Position numbers and translations under genes: made by a program. Shown piece by piece: positions 1-6,285 of a stretch of 6,718 bases of DNA. The stretch's first letter is position 1; the number at the start of each line of letters is the position of its first letter. Under the pieces are notes generated by a model, which did no database searches, was not told where the DNA came from, and was given only the letters and a program-made list of their open reading frames with translations. Source of the stretch: Chloroflexota bacterium (lineage in GTDB: Bacteria; Chloroflexota; UBA11872; VXOZ01); assembly GCA_009839775.1 (NCBI GenBank), contig VXOZ01000484.1:1-6718 (forward strand). Direction: 5' to 3'.

Positions 1-1
1 C

Positions 2-580
2 CGCCTGGGAGTGGAACACCCGGACCGGCGACTGGTCGATGGTCTTCAGATCGGAGGGGACCGGGAGGGGATGGTCGGGAGCAGAGGCTTCCCCGATCGC
101 CACCACGTGGCTGAACACGCTCACGTCCAGGGCCGCCAGCAACACCTTGCACAAGTACCCGACCACGGTCCGTGCGGCAGTCTCCCGAGCCGAGGCTCGT
201 TCCAGGATGTTGCGGGCGTCATGGGTGTTGTATTTGATCATCCCCGCCAGGTCGGCATGCCCCGGGCGAGGGGCGGTCATCCGCCGGCGGGGCTCGTGGC
301 CACCGAAGGGGCTCATCTCCTCCTCCCACTTGGACCACTCGGTGTTGCGGACGATCACCGCCACCGGGCTCCCCAGCGTGTAGCCGTGACGCACCCCTCC
401 CATAATCTCCAACTCGTCGCGCTCCAGCTTCATCCGGTTACCCCTGCCGTACCCCATCCGCCGGCGAGCCAATTCCCCCGCCAGATCCTCGGCGTTGAAC
501 GCCAAGCCAGCCGGTACACCCTCCACGACAGTCACCAGCCCGGGCCCGTGGGATTCGCCAGCAGTAAGAAAACGCAGCAT
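2..580 (-). CDS. aroC: Chorismate synthase, N-terminal half (partial at left edge)
   Basis: AroC converts 5-enolpyruvylshikimate-3-phosphate to chorismate, the last step of the cytoplasmic shikimate pathway, using reduced FMN. The window holds 193 codons, about half of the usual 380-400 aa; the rest lies beyond the left edge. Visible family signatures are TAGESHG at residues 6-12 with the conserved His11, GYGRGNRM at 43-50, the GGVRHGYTLGSPV block at 61-73, RPGHAD at 105-110 with the second conserved His, and RASARETAAR at 128-137. The ATG at 580 is chosen because MLRFLTAGESHG is the canonical N-terminus of the family. There is no good Shine-Dalgarno, only GGA directly before ATG. A -10-like TAGCAT ends 7 nt before the start, which would fit leaderless expression. 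The frame is intact. The gene would normally follow the aroE/peptidase genes but is separated from them here by the inserted restriction gene and insertion sequence. Confidence 0.96.
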   Translation of the reverse strand, partial: MLRFLTAGESHGPGLVTVVEGVPAGLAFNAEDLAGELARRRMGYGRGNRMKLERDELEIMGGVRHGYTLGSPVAVIVRNTEWSKWEEEMSPFGGHEPRRRMTAPRPGHADLAGMIKYNTHDARNILERASARETAARTVVGYLCKVLLAALDVSVFSHVVAIGEASAPDHPLPVPSDLKTIDQSPVRVFHSQA

Positions 581-587
581 TCCAGAG

Positions 588-593
588 ATGCTA
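588..593 (-). promoter_or_regulatory. Candidate -10 box for leaderless aroC transcription
   Basis: On the minus strand the hexamer TAGCAT (TAnnnT type) is followed by 7 nt and then the aroC ATG at 580. Transcription would start at or next to the A of the start codon. Leaderless mRNAs of this geometry are common in Actinobacteria, and there is no Shine-Dalgarno to argue against it. No -35 resembling TTGACA is found 16-18 nt upstream, so the call rests on position and one hexamer only. Confidence 0.35.
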
Positions 594-596
594 CCC

Positions 597-624
597 GTCG
601 GTTCTGCCCGTCCCCTGTCGGTTC
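597..624. repeat. 8-bp direct repeat, 20-bp period, upstream of aroC
   Basis: GTCGGTTC occurs at 597-604 and again at 617-624. With three more bases on the left the match is 10 of 11 (594-604 versus 614-624). The start-to-start distance is 20 bp, about two helical turns, so a protein bound to both copies would contact the same face of the DNA. The copies lie just upstream of the putative aroC -10 box. This could be an operator or activator site, but no regulator can be named and chance is possible for an 8-mer in GC-rich DNA. Confidence 0.35.
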
Positions 625-643
625 CCCTGAGCGTGGGCAAGTC

Positions 644-730
644 AGGTTAGGACACTAGGCGGGAGAAGCCGTTCTCGGAGAGGCAGTCAACTTGTGTAGG
701 TAGTTTGCCGCCGTTGATAGTGTCTAACCT
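644..730. repeat. Imperfect inverted repeat, 14/13-bp arms
   Basis: The left arm AGGTTAGGACACTA (644-657) is the reverse complement of the right arm TAGTGTCTAACCT (718-730) except for one extra base in the left arm. The arms are 60 bp apart, in the intergenic region before the plus-strand restriction-modification gene. The right arm overlaps the weak candidate promoter of that gene. It could be an operator, a long hairpin, or the remnant ends of a small mobile element. The sequence does not decide between these. Confidence 0.5.
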
Positions 731-812
731 TTGTTGCATTCCCTGCAGGTGAGGCAACCACAAAACAGAAGGTCATGGTCACACATTTCCACCAACGCCT
801 CAGGACTTTCCA

Positions 813-3800
813 ATGACAGACAGTCGACTCGAAGCGGCGAGGAGTCTCCTAAGTCGCTATGCCGAGGCCGAAAAAGAAGCCAACACCACCTCGGCCATCC
901 GTGATTTCCTTCTGGCAACCGGTCTGGCTCTCTCAGACGAAATCCAGGAGGAGGAAAACCCCTCTGATACCTCACGAGATCAGGCAGACCTGGCGGTTCC
1001 CCACAAAAATATCTACATCGAGGTCAAGCTCCGTATAGGAACGGGCGCCGACAGCTCGGAACCGAGCCAAGGATTCATTGACCAGATTGATGGTTATGTG
1101 GAGGAGGCTAGGGAGCCGTCCGCGGTCGGCCTCTTGACAGATGGAAAACACTGGATACTGCGAACGCTCAGCGACCAGCCCGAAATAGTTAGAGCGCCGC
1201 CCTACCGCTTCACACTCGAACGCCCCACCCAATGGCTAGGCCTATTCGAGTGGCTGCGGGACAACGTCTTCATCAATCGCGCTTACCTGCCATGCACACT
1301 AGACAGTCTCAGGACGGGATTCGGTCCGGCTTCACCTGTTTATGACCGGCATGTCACCGCCATTGGAGCCTTGTACTACGACAATGGTGACAGCCCCTCC
1401 GTGAAGATAAAACGCGAACTGTGGGAAATGCTTTTGGGTGCCGCACTAGGGGAGATTCGTGACGTGGATCTCGATGATCTATTTGTGCGTCACACGTATT
1501 TGGTCACCGTAGTAGGCATGATCACACAGGCCTCGTTTGGCCTTGATATCAATGAAAGGGCCGCCAATGACCCCTTCGATCTCGTGCTTGGCGGAAAGTT
1601 CCGTGAAGTAACAGGCCTCGTGGATGTTGTGGAGTCAGACTTTTTTTCTTGGATTGTGGAGGTACCGAATGCATCAGCTACGATCCGGTCTATAGCCCAG
1701 CACGTACTCAGCTTTAATTGGGGCACGGACACACCATCCACGCTCGCCCCCCTATTGTATCAAACAGTCATCCCAGCTGAGGAGAGAAAACAACTCGGTG
1801 AGTACTACACACCGGATTGGCTTGCTTCGGAGATTGTCAAGACCGCTGTTACCGATCCTTTGAATCAAAGGGTGCTTGATCCGGCTTGTGGATCCGGTTC
1901 CTTTTTAGTTGAAAGTATTCACCATCTTGCTCAGGCCGCGGATTCCGCAGGCCTTCCACCGTCCGCAATCCTCGCCAAACTTCAGAAGCAGGTAATCGGT
2001 ATTGATGTGCATCCCGTGGCAGTTCACCTTGCGCGGGCCGCCTGGGTAATGGCCGCGCGTAATGCTATAACCGAAGGCTGGATCCCTGACGTGGCCGTAC
2101 CGGTTTATTTAGGCGACTCATTGCAACTTCTCTACGAGAAGGAACCTATCCTAGGTCGAGAAGAAATACTCATAACGGTCACTGGCGATGCCCGCAACCG
2201 GGAATTGCGTTTCCCCCGCAGCCTTGTAAACCGGTCTGACACTTTCGATCTCGTTATGAGTCGGATCGCAGAAGCCATACACGCCGACAACAATCCCCAC
2301 CTTATTCTTCTTGACCACGATATGAACGACGATGAACGGGCGGTAATGGGTCTCGCAGTACAGACCTTGCAAGAACTGCATGTCGAATCTCTGAACCACA
2401 TTTGGGCGTACTACACCCGTAATCTGGTGCGTCCTATTTCCATCTCAGAAAGCAAAGTGGATGTGATCGTCGGCAATCCTCCATGGTTAACCTACAACAA
2501 AACGATTCAAACGCTGCGTTGGAAGTTGAGGAACCTCAGCAAAGCACATAGGATTTGGGTGGGTGCCGAATACGCCACCCACCAAGATATCGCAGGGTTG
2601 TTCTTTACTCGATGCATGGACCTCTACCTTGAGGAAAGCCGAAGGGGATCAGCAAACGGCGTGTGCTCTATGGTGCTACCTCACAGCGCGCTCATTGCGG
2701 GGCAGTACGAAAAGTGGCGTAAGGGCGAGTGGTTTGACAGTGGCGCGCCTCAAAGACTCGCAGCCGACTTAGAGTGGCGCGATCCTTGGGATCTCGAACC
2801 GCTAGATCCCAATGACTTCTTCCCAGTGCCAGCCTGCGTGGTCCACGCACAACGGAGAAGGCAGTGGAGACCCCTGCCAGCTGTGGTGGAGCGTTGGGAG
2901 GGGGTCCCAGGTGCAAGCACTCGCTCTACTGCTCAACTCCCTGTATCTGACGAACGCTCACCATATGCGGAACTAGCTCGGCAAGGAGCAACAATCGTCC
3001 CGAGGTGTCTGTTCTTCATTGAAGAAATACCCCCGGAAACATTTATCTCCCCTGCAGGAACCATCCACACCAATCCTCGTAGAGGACGACAGGACAAACC
3101 TCCATGGAAGCATTTGGACCTTGTACAACTTGCTAGCAGCACCGTAGAAACTAGCCACGTCTTCGATGCATACCTAGGCGAAACCCTAGTTCCCTATTTG
3201 ACGCTGGATCCTGTCCGGGTCGTCTTACCTATTAGTGCTGACCCTGAGACGAAGGAAATTGATGGTGCTCAGCTTGCTAGCCTGATGACGTCCGAAGATG
3301 TTGATCCTGCCAGTTTGGCACCTCGAACCCGTAGCCGCTGGACGGAGATGAGTAGTCTGTGGGAAGACAACAAGGGATCGAATAATCAATTGAACTTGCT
3401 TGGGCAGCTGGACTATATGAAAAAACTGTCCGTCCAGTTCAGCTGGCAACATGATAACAAGGGCCAGCCTTACCGCGTCATCTACAGTTCTTCCGGAAAA
3501 CCAACAGCCGCTATCGTGAGGAACCCGAAGGTTGTCATAGACTACACGCTTTTCTGGATACCATGCCAAACTCTCATTGAAGCTTATTATCTAATAGCTA
3601 TTATCAATAGCGACAAACTTCGCGACAGTATCGTTCCTTTTATGCCAAAGGGTCAGTTTGGACCTCGGCATGTCCAAAAGCACCTTTGGAGGTTGCGAAT
3701 TCCTCGCTTCGATCCTCGCCAATCCATCCATCTCGCAGTTTCCCGCGCCGGCCAAGCGGCAGAAGCAGAAGCAACAAAAAGGCTGGACGAGATTCAGTCT

Positions 3801-3920
3801 CACGCCACTAAACCGATATCAGTCAGGAAGGCCCGAAGGGAACTGCGATCCTGGCTGCCTGAATCATCAAAAGGACGGCTAGTCGAAGACGCCGTATCAC
3901 ACCTCCTCGAGAGATCATAA
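813..3920 (+). CDS. Type IIG-like single-chain restriction-modification enzyme (nuclease + N6-adenine methyltransferase)
   Basis: A 1035-aa protein predicted to methylate adenine in its recognition site and to cut unmethylated foreign DNA. Residues 1-150 form a PD-(D/E)xK nuclease domain: D59 in the ADL strand, E70-V-K72, then Q91xxxY95 and a GLLTDGKHWIL strand, as in HsdR/RecB-type nucleases. Residues 180-320 are mostly helical linker. The methyltransferase shows motif X LGEYYTP (328-334), motif I LDPACGSGSF (355-364) for S-adenosylmethionine, the GIDVHP strand (396-401), LGDS (433-436) and catalytic motif IV NPPW (555-558). About 115 residues lie between LGDS and motif IV. Residues 640-965 should be the target-recognition domain, ending in GQFGPRHVQKHLWRLRIPRFD. 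The X-I-IV-TRD order is gamma class; the length suits type IIG (Eco57I-like). ATG 813 follows AGGA at 802-805. No separate S, R or M gene is nearby, so it probably works alone. Its lower GC content and opposite orientation suggest horizontal transfer. A pure methyltransferase with a dead nuclease domain is less likely because D, ExK and QxxxY are all present. Confidence 0.85.
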   Translation: MTDSRLEAARSLLSRYAEAEKEANTTSAIRDFLLATGLALSDEIQEEENPSDTSRDQADLAVPHKNIYIEVKLRIGTGADSSEPSQGFIDQIDGYVEEAREPSAVGLLTDGKHWILRTLSDQPEIVRAPPYRFTLERPTQWLGLFEWLRDNVFINRAYLPCTLDSLRTGFGPASPVYDRHVTAIGALYYDNGDSPSVKIKRELWEMLLGAALGEIRDVDLDDLFVRHTYLVTVVGMITQASFGLDINERAANDPFDLVLGGKFREVTGLVDVVESDFFSWIVEVPNASATIRSIAQHVLSFNWGTDTPSTLAPLLYQTVIPAEERKQLGEYYTPDWLASEIVKTAVTDPLNQRVLDPACGSGSFLVESIHHLAQAADSAGLPPSAILAKLQKQVIGIDVHPVAVHLARAAWVMAARNAITEGWIPDVAVPVYLGDSLQLLYEKEPILGREEILITVTGDARNRELRFPRSLVNRSDTFDLVMSRIAEAIHADNNPHLILLDHDMNDDERAVMGLAVQTLQELHVESLNHIWAYYTRNLVRPISISESKVDVIVGNPPWLTYNKTIQTLRWKLRNLSKAHRIWVGAEYATHQDIAGLFFTRCMDLYLEESRRGSANGVCSMVLPHSALIAGQYEKWRKGEWFDSGAPQRLAADLEWRDPWDLEPLDPNDFFPVPACVVHAQRRRQWRPLPAVVERWEGVPGASTRSTAQLPVSDERSPYAELARQGATIVPRCLFFIEEIPPETFISPAGTIHTNPRRGRQDKPPWKHLDLVQLASSTVETSHVFDAYLGETLVPYLTLDPVRVVLPISADPETKEIDGAQLASLMTSEDVDPASLAPRTRSRWTEMSSLWEDNKGSNNQLNLLGQLDYMKKLSVQFSWQHDNKGQPYRVIYSSSGKPTAAIVRNPKVVIDYTLFWIPCQTLIEAYYLIAIINSDKLRDSIVPFMPKGQFGPRHVQKHLWRLRIPRFDPRQSIHLAVSRAGQAAEAEATKRLDEIQSHATKPISVRKARRELRSWLPESSKGRLVEDAVSHLLERS

Positions 3921-3980
3921 GATTACCGACCCAAGACGCAGTCGAACCTACCTGGCCGGTGCCCCGGATAGTGCTTTGGC

Positions 3981-4015
3981 GGCTCATCGGAAATTAGGGG
4001 GGAGTGATGGTTGCG
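3981..4015 (+). repeat. Terminal inverted repeat distal to transposase start (IRR)
   Basis: This 35-bp sequence pairs with the reverse complement of 5355-5389 at 28 positions. Counted from the outer end, mismatches are at 3, 6, 15, 18, 27, 30 and 33. The longest uninterrupted identities are 8 bp each (positions 7-14 and 19-26). The transposase stop codon (TAA, complement of 3994-3996) lies inside the repeat, so the last four residues of the protein are encoded within the IS end. Confidence 0.85.
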
Positions 4016-5289
4016 AGGAGTTGCCAGTTGGGTTTGCCGGCGTATAGGAGTGCTCTGATTCGGTAGTTGGCGAAGTTCCGGAAACCGAACGCTGCTCGTT
4101 TGATCCGCTTGATCAGGTTGTTCAATCCCTCGGTCGGTCCGTTCGTCACCGCCGATAGATGCCAGTTAGTGATCTGGGTAGCCCAACGGGCGATGGTACG
4201 CCCGAGCCTTTGCGTTTCTGGTGGGAGCGATCGGTCCTGGAGATCCCCAGACAGCTGCTGGGTGAACTCGGCGGCCAGTTTCGGATCCCCGATTTGGTAG
4301 ATGTCCCGGACGCTTTCCTTGGCGTACCAGGCGTCTCGTACCTCCCCGTAGGGGTCACCAGCCCGAAGCAGCCCTTGGATGCGGTTCTTCCCGCGGTCAT
4401 CGACACGTTCATGGGCCATGACCAACAACCGTCGGATCCGGTAGAGAGGATCGCTTTTCCGTCCGCGGTGTCCCAGCGTTTCGTTCTGTACCCTCCGGCG
4501 GACCAGATCTACGGAGTGGTTGGCCAACCGGACCACATGAAACGGATCCGCTACCTGATCGGCATGCGGAAGCACCTTGTCATAGGCCACCTGGTAGGGA
4601 CCTGACATGTCCAACACCGCCCACCGAATCGCCTTACACCATTCAGTGGACTGGTCGCGGAACCATGAGGCGGCGCTTTCAGCGGTTCTACCAGGCACTA
4701 TGTCCAACAACTGACGACTCCTGACGTCCACCACAGATGTGCACCACTGCTTGGTCTTCCACTTGCCTTCCCGCCAGAACAGGGTCTCGTCCACCCCCAC
4801 CGCCTCCACAGCACCGAACCGGTCGATGTCGGCTTCCAACAGGGCGTCACCCCAACGGATCACCTCTCTGTTCACCGTGTGCCAATCACACCCCAACTCC
4901 TCGGCCACCTCCGCAACGGTGCGCCCCAAGCGTCCCACCTGCCAGGTCGCCCACCGCCCAGCGCGAGATGTCAACAAGGCCCGTTGCGGCGCCACCGACA
5001 GGTCCTGTTCCACAAAAGACCCGACACCACAGGACGGATCCGCGCACATCCAACGGCGTTTCCGCCACCACAGCCGTACCGGACGACCGAACACCGGAAG
5101 ATCCACCAACCCCACCGGCCGGTCGCCCTTCGACCATACCCTCCCCCCACATACATCACAGACCGGTCGTTCCGACCTGGTACGCACCGTGACCCACAAC
5201 GACCCGTTGCTCCGTTCCTCAACACCTACCACGTCAACAACGCCCAGGCCCACCAGCAACTCGCACATCAGCGTAGGATCAACAACCAC
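3994..5289 (-). CDS. ISL3-family transposase, full length
   Basis: A 431-aa DDE transposase that cuts and joins the ends of its own element. The N-terminal zinc-binding domain has C44xxC47 and C82xxxxC87. A helix-turn-helix follows at about 119-146 (GRTVAEVAEELGCDWHTVNR). The catalytic RNase H-like domain shows D167 in GVDETLF, D227 in VLDMSGPY, the DPFHVV segment at 248-253, and E387 in NGPTEGLNN, followed by the family's C-terminal KRIKRAAFGFRNFANYRIR block. The length is normal for the family and there is no frameshift, so it may be active. The GTG at 5289 is chosen because AAAGGAGG (complement of 5296-5303) lies 6 nt before it; an internal ATG at codon 8 lacks such support. The Shine-Dalgarno sits in a hairpin arm, which suggests translational control. 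The gene is convergent with the restriction-modification gene. Confidence 0.93.
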   Translation of the reverse strand: MVVDPTLMCELLVGLGVVDVVGVEERSNGSLWVTVRTRSERPVCDVCGGRVWSKGDRPVGLVDLPVFGRPVRLWWRKRRWMCADPSCGVGSFVEQDLSVAPQRALLTSRAGRWATWQVGRLGRTVAEVAEELGCDWHTVNREVIRWGDALLEADIDRFGAVEAVGVDETLFWREGKWKTKQWCTSVVDVRSRQLLDIVPGRTAESAASWFRDQSTEWCKAIRWAVLDMSGPYQVAYDKVLPHADQVADPFHVVRLANHSVDLVRRRVQNETLGHRGRKSDPLYRIRRLLVMAHERVDDRGKNRIQGLLRAGDPYGEVRDAWYAKESVRDIYQIGDPKLAAEFTQQLSGDLQDRSLPPETQRLGRTIARWATQITNWHLSAVTNGPTEGLNNLIKRIKRAAFGFRNFANYRIRALLYAGKPNWQLLATITPP

Positions 5290-5290
5290 A

Positions 5291-5342
5291 GGGGTCCTCC
5301 TTTGATTCGGATGTCCTTCAACACCCGATTATGGAGGACCCC
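5291..5342 (-). promoter_or_regulatory. Hairpin that can sequester the transposase ribosome site
   Basis: GGGGTCCTCC at 5291-5300 and GGAGGACCCC at 5333-5342 form a perfect 10-bp inverted repeat with a 32-nt loop. In the transposase mRNA the 3' arm contains GGAGG of the Shine-Dalgarno and ends 1 nt before the GTG. A transcript that starts outside the element would contain both arms and could hide the ribosome site. A transcript from the internal -10 at 5328-5333 would start inside the loop and lack the 5' arm. IS10 and IS50 use this logic to avoid transposase synthesis from read-through transcription. Applying it here is inference from sequence. Confidence 0.65.
5328..5333 (-). promoter_or_regulatory. 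Candidate internal -10 box of the transposase promoter
   Basis: The minus strand reads CATAAT here, five of six bases of TATAAT. Initiation would fall near 5321, giving a leader of about 30 nt that includes the Shine-Dalgarno at 5296-5303. A -35 is not obvious; the best-spaced hexamers around 5350-5357 (GTCTGT/CGTCTG) match TTGACA poorly. The box directly abuts the outer arm of the hairpin. Confidence 0.5.
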
Positions 5343-5354
5343 CACTCACACAGA

Positions 5355-5389
5355 CGGAATCACCACTCCCCACTCATTTCCGAAGACCC
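5355..5389 (-). repeat. Terminal inverted repeat upstream of transposase (IRL)
   Basis: Read on the minus strand from 5389, this 35-bp end begins GGGTCTTCGG and matches the opposite end (3981-4015) at 28 of 35 positions. It defines the right boundary of the element. Sequence beyond 5389 shows no further similarity to sequence beyond 3981. Confidence 0.85.
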
Positions 5390-5643
5390 ACTTTACTTGA
5401 CGGTACTTTGCGGCGACCGCTCTGGGGGCTTGGCCTGCCGAACTGCCGAAGTCTCTCTGTTCTTCTAAGCAAATGAGGATTTATGCCGGAGACATGGGGC
5501 AATCCAAGAACTGCCATTCTTAGGCCAGACTCAGTTTGGTGGATTACTAAGAGCCCATCTATTCAAGATATAGCAGCGGCCATGGCAGGCTCTCCTCCCA
5601 GCGGCCACGGGCATGCCACAGTGACTCCCACGAATGCGCGGTC
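5390..5643. other. Intergenic stretch between the IS and the peptidase gene; probable right-hand edge of inserted DNA
   Basis: This 254-bp stretch has no convincing gene. Composition changes within it: from about 5585 rightwards it is GC-rich like the peptidase gene, while 5460-5570 is markedly AT-richer. The junction between native and incoming DNA may therefore lie near 5560-5590. It contains a short direct repeat (CTGCCGAA twice in tandem near 5437-5452), a 6-bp inverted repeat (TCTTAG 5518-5523, CTAAGA 5547-5552) and the short start-like stub at 5563-5583. No T-rich terminator hairpin is seen downstream of the peptidase stop. Confidence 0.5.
5563..5583 (-). pseudogene. Possible 5' stub of a gene cut off by the insertion (tentative)
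   Basis: On the minus strand a strong Shine-Dalgarno (GGGAGGAG, about 8 nt upstream) precedes an ATG at 5583, but the frame reads only MAAAIS before TGA. It starts 60 bp after the peptidase stop, where the next gene of the cluster would begin, and ends where composition becomes AT-rich. It may be the surviving start of a gene whose body was removed or replaced. It does not resemble the start of AroC (MLRFLTAGESHG). With only six residues this could equally be chance. Confidence 0.25.
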
Positions 5644-6285
5644 TCAAGGCAGCAGTATCGCCCACCAGGCGCCTGCCACCAGAAAGGGCGCGAAGGGGAG
5701 TTGGGTCCCTCGGTGGGCGCGGCGGGCGATGATCAAAGCCACAGCCGCCGCTCCCCCGATCAGAAACCCCGACAGGATCGCTCTCAGGGCCACCTCGACC
5801 CCCCAATAGCCGCAAACCAGGCCCAGCACCGCCGACAGCTTGACGTCGCCCATACCCAGTGCGCCCCGCCCCAGGACCGACAGCGCTCCCATGCCCAGCA
5901 GGCACAGCCCTGCCCCTAGCGCGGCGTTCCCCAGCCGCCCCGGTGTCCCGTCGAGCAATGCCCCCGCCACCAGCAGGACGGCGATGGCCACTGCGCCCGG
6001 ATAGAGAATCCGGTTGGGGATCAGCCGGTGCTCCAGGTCGGTTATCACCACAGAGGCGGTCACGGTCGCCCAAACGAGATGGGCCGCGAGCACGCCCCTC
6101 CATCCCACTGCGGTCAGCATTGACGCCCATCCCATCCCCAGGATGACCGAGAGCAGCCACCGGGTGGCGGGCCGCCACGACTCCGGCCTTTCCAAGCCGC
6201 GCCCTTCCAGCCGGCGGGTAATCCAGGCGTCCACCGCCGGTCCGATCGCAAACCCCGCCAGCAAAGCCCCTCCCACCTGGATCAT
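5644..6285 (-). CDS. Prepilin (type IV leader) peptidase, A24 family, short form
   Basis: A 213-aa polytopic membrane aspartic protease expected to cleave leader peptides of type IV pilin-like precursors at the cytoplasmic membrane face. The catalytic aspartates are D83 in ITDLEHRLIPN and D147 in GMGDVKL, both in the standard family context, and the C-terminus has PFAPFLVAGA (197-206). Hydrophobic segments lie at about 3-18, 43-60, 64-82, 96-111, 119-138, 150-162 and 166-187. It lacks the N-terminal methyltransferase domain with CxxC pairs found in classical PilD, as is usual for small A24 peptidases; whether it methylates its products is therefore doubtful. The ATG at 6285 overlaps the aroE stop (ATGA) and has GGAGA 10 nt upstream, indicating translational coupling. 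The frame stays open further upstream inside aroE, but that extension is not membrane-like and is rejected. Confidence 0.92.
   Translation of the reverse strand: MIQVGGALLAGFAIGPAVDAWITRRLEGRGLERPESWRPATRWLLSVILGMGWASMLTAVGWRGVLAAHLVWATVTASVVITDLEHRLIPNRILYPGAVAIAVLLVAGALLDGTPGRLGNAALGAGLCLLGMGALSVLGRGALGMGDVKLSAVLGLVCGYWGVEVALRAILSGFLIGGAAAVALIIARRAHRGTQLPFAPFLVAGAWWAILLP

Larger units (their letters stand above)
581..812. other. Divergent intergenic region between aroC and the restriction-modification gene
   Basis: This 232-bp region must carry the promoters of both divergent genes, and I see no gene in it. Towards aroC (minus strand) it holds TAGCAT at 588-593 and a direct repeat at 597-604/617-624. 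In the middle is the inverted repeat 644-657/718-730. Towards the plus-strand gene, candidate promoter hexamers are weak: TTGTGT at 692-697 with GATAGT at 716-721 (18-bp spacer), or TTGATA at 714-719 (one mismatch to TTGACA) without a convincing -10. A ribosome site AGGA at 802-805 precedes the ATG at 813 by 7 nt. Composition falls from GC-rich near aroC to mixed on the right, so one edge of the inserted DNA probably lies inside this region. Confidence 0.6.
3981..5389 (-). mobile_element. Complete ISL3-family insertion sequence, 1409 bp
   Basis: The element is bounded by 35-bp imperfect inverted repeats (5355-5389 and 3981-4015) and contains one intact transposase gene that fills almost the whole length. 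The outer ends read GGGTCTTCGG and GGCTCATCGG, like the GG(C/G)TC-type termini of ISL3 elements. Size, single ORF and the DDE transposase with an N-terminal zinc finger all fit the family. ISL3 elements usually make 8-bp target duplications. The flanking octamers here (gctttggc on the left, actttact on the right) agree at only 4 of 8 positions, so no duplication is recognisable. The left end lies 60 bp after the stop codon of the restriction-modification gene. Confidence 0.88.

Noticed and set aside
11..658. Plus-strand open frame of 215 codons
   Set aside because: It lies opposite aroC, whose family signatures are unambiguous. The product is rich in Pro, Arg and His, as expected for an antisense shadow in GC-rich DNA.
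644..730. attC-like recombination site (GTTAGGAC and GTCTAAC cores)
   Set aside because: The core-like heptamers are in the wrong order (GTT-type first, AAC-type second), one has an extra base, and there is no integrase gene or cassette array.
813..3920. BREX (PglX) or DISARM (DrmMI) methyltransferase
   Set aside because: No other BREX or DISARM gene is present on either side, and the protein carries its own N-terminal nuclease motifs, which fits a stand-alone type IIG enzyme better.
3921..3980. Rho-independent terminator after the restriction-modification gene
   Set aside because: Only a short CCGG...CCGG pairing is visible near 3956-3967 and there is no T-rich tract.
4737..5400. Several long plus-strand frames opposite the start of the transposase gene
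   Set aside because: They are Pro/Thr/Arg-rich antisense shadows of a transposase with clear zinc-finger and DDE residues.
5483..5809. Plus-strand frame of 108 codons with GAGGA before its ATG
   Set aside because: It runs antisense over 166 bp of the peptidase gene, its product is low-complexity and resembles no family, and the Shine-Dalgarno-like spacing is too short (3-4 nt).
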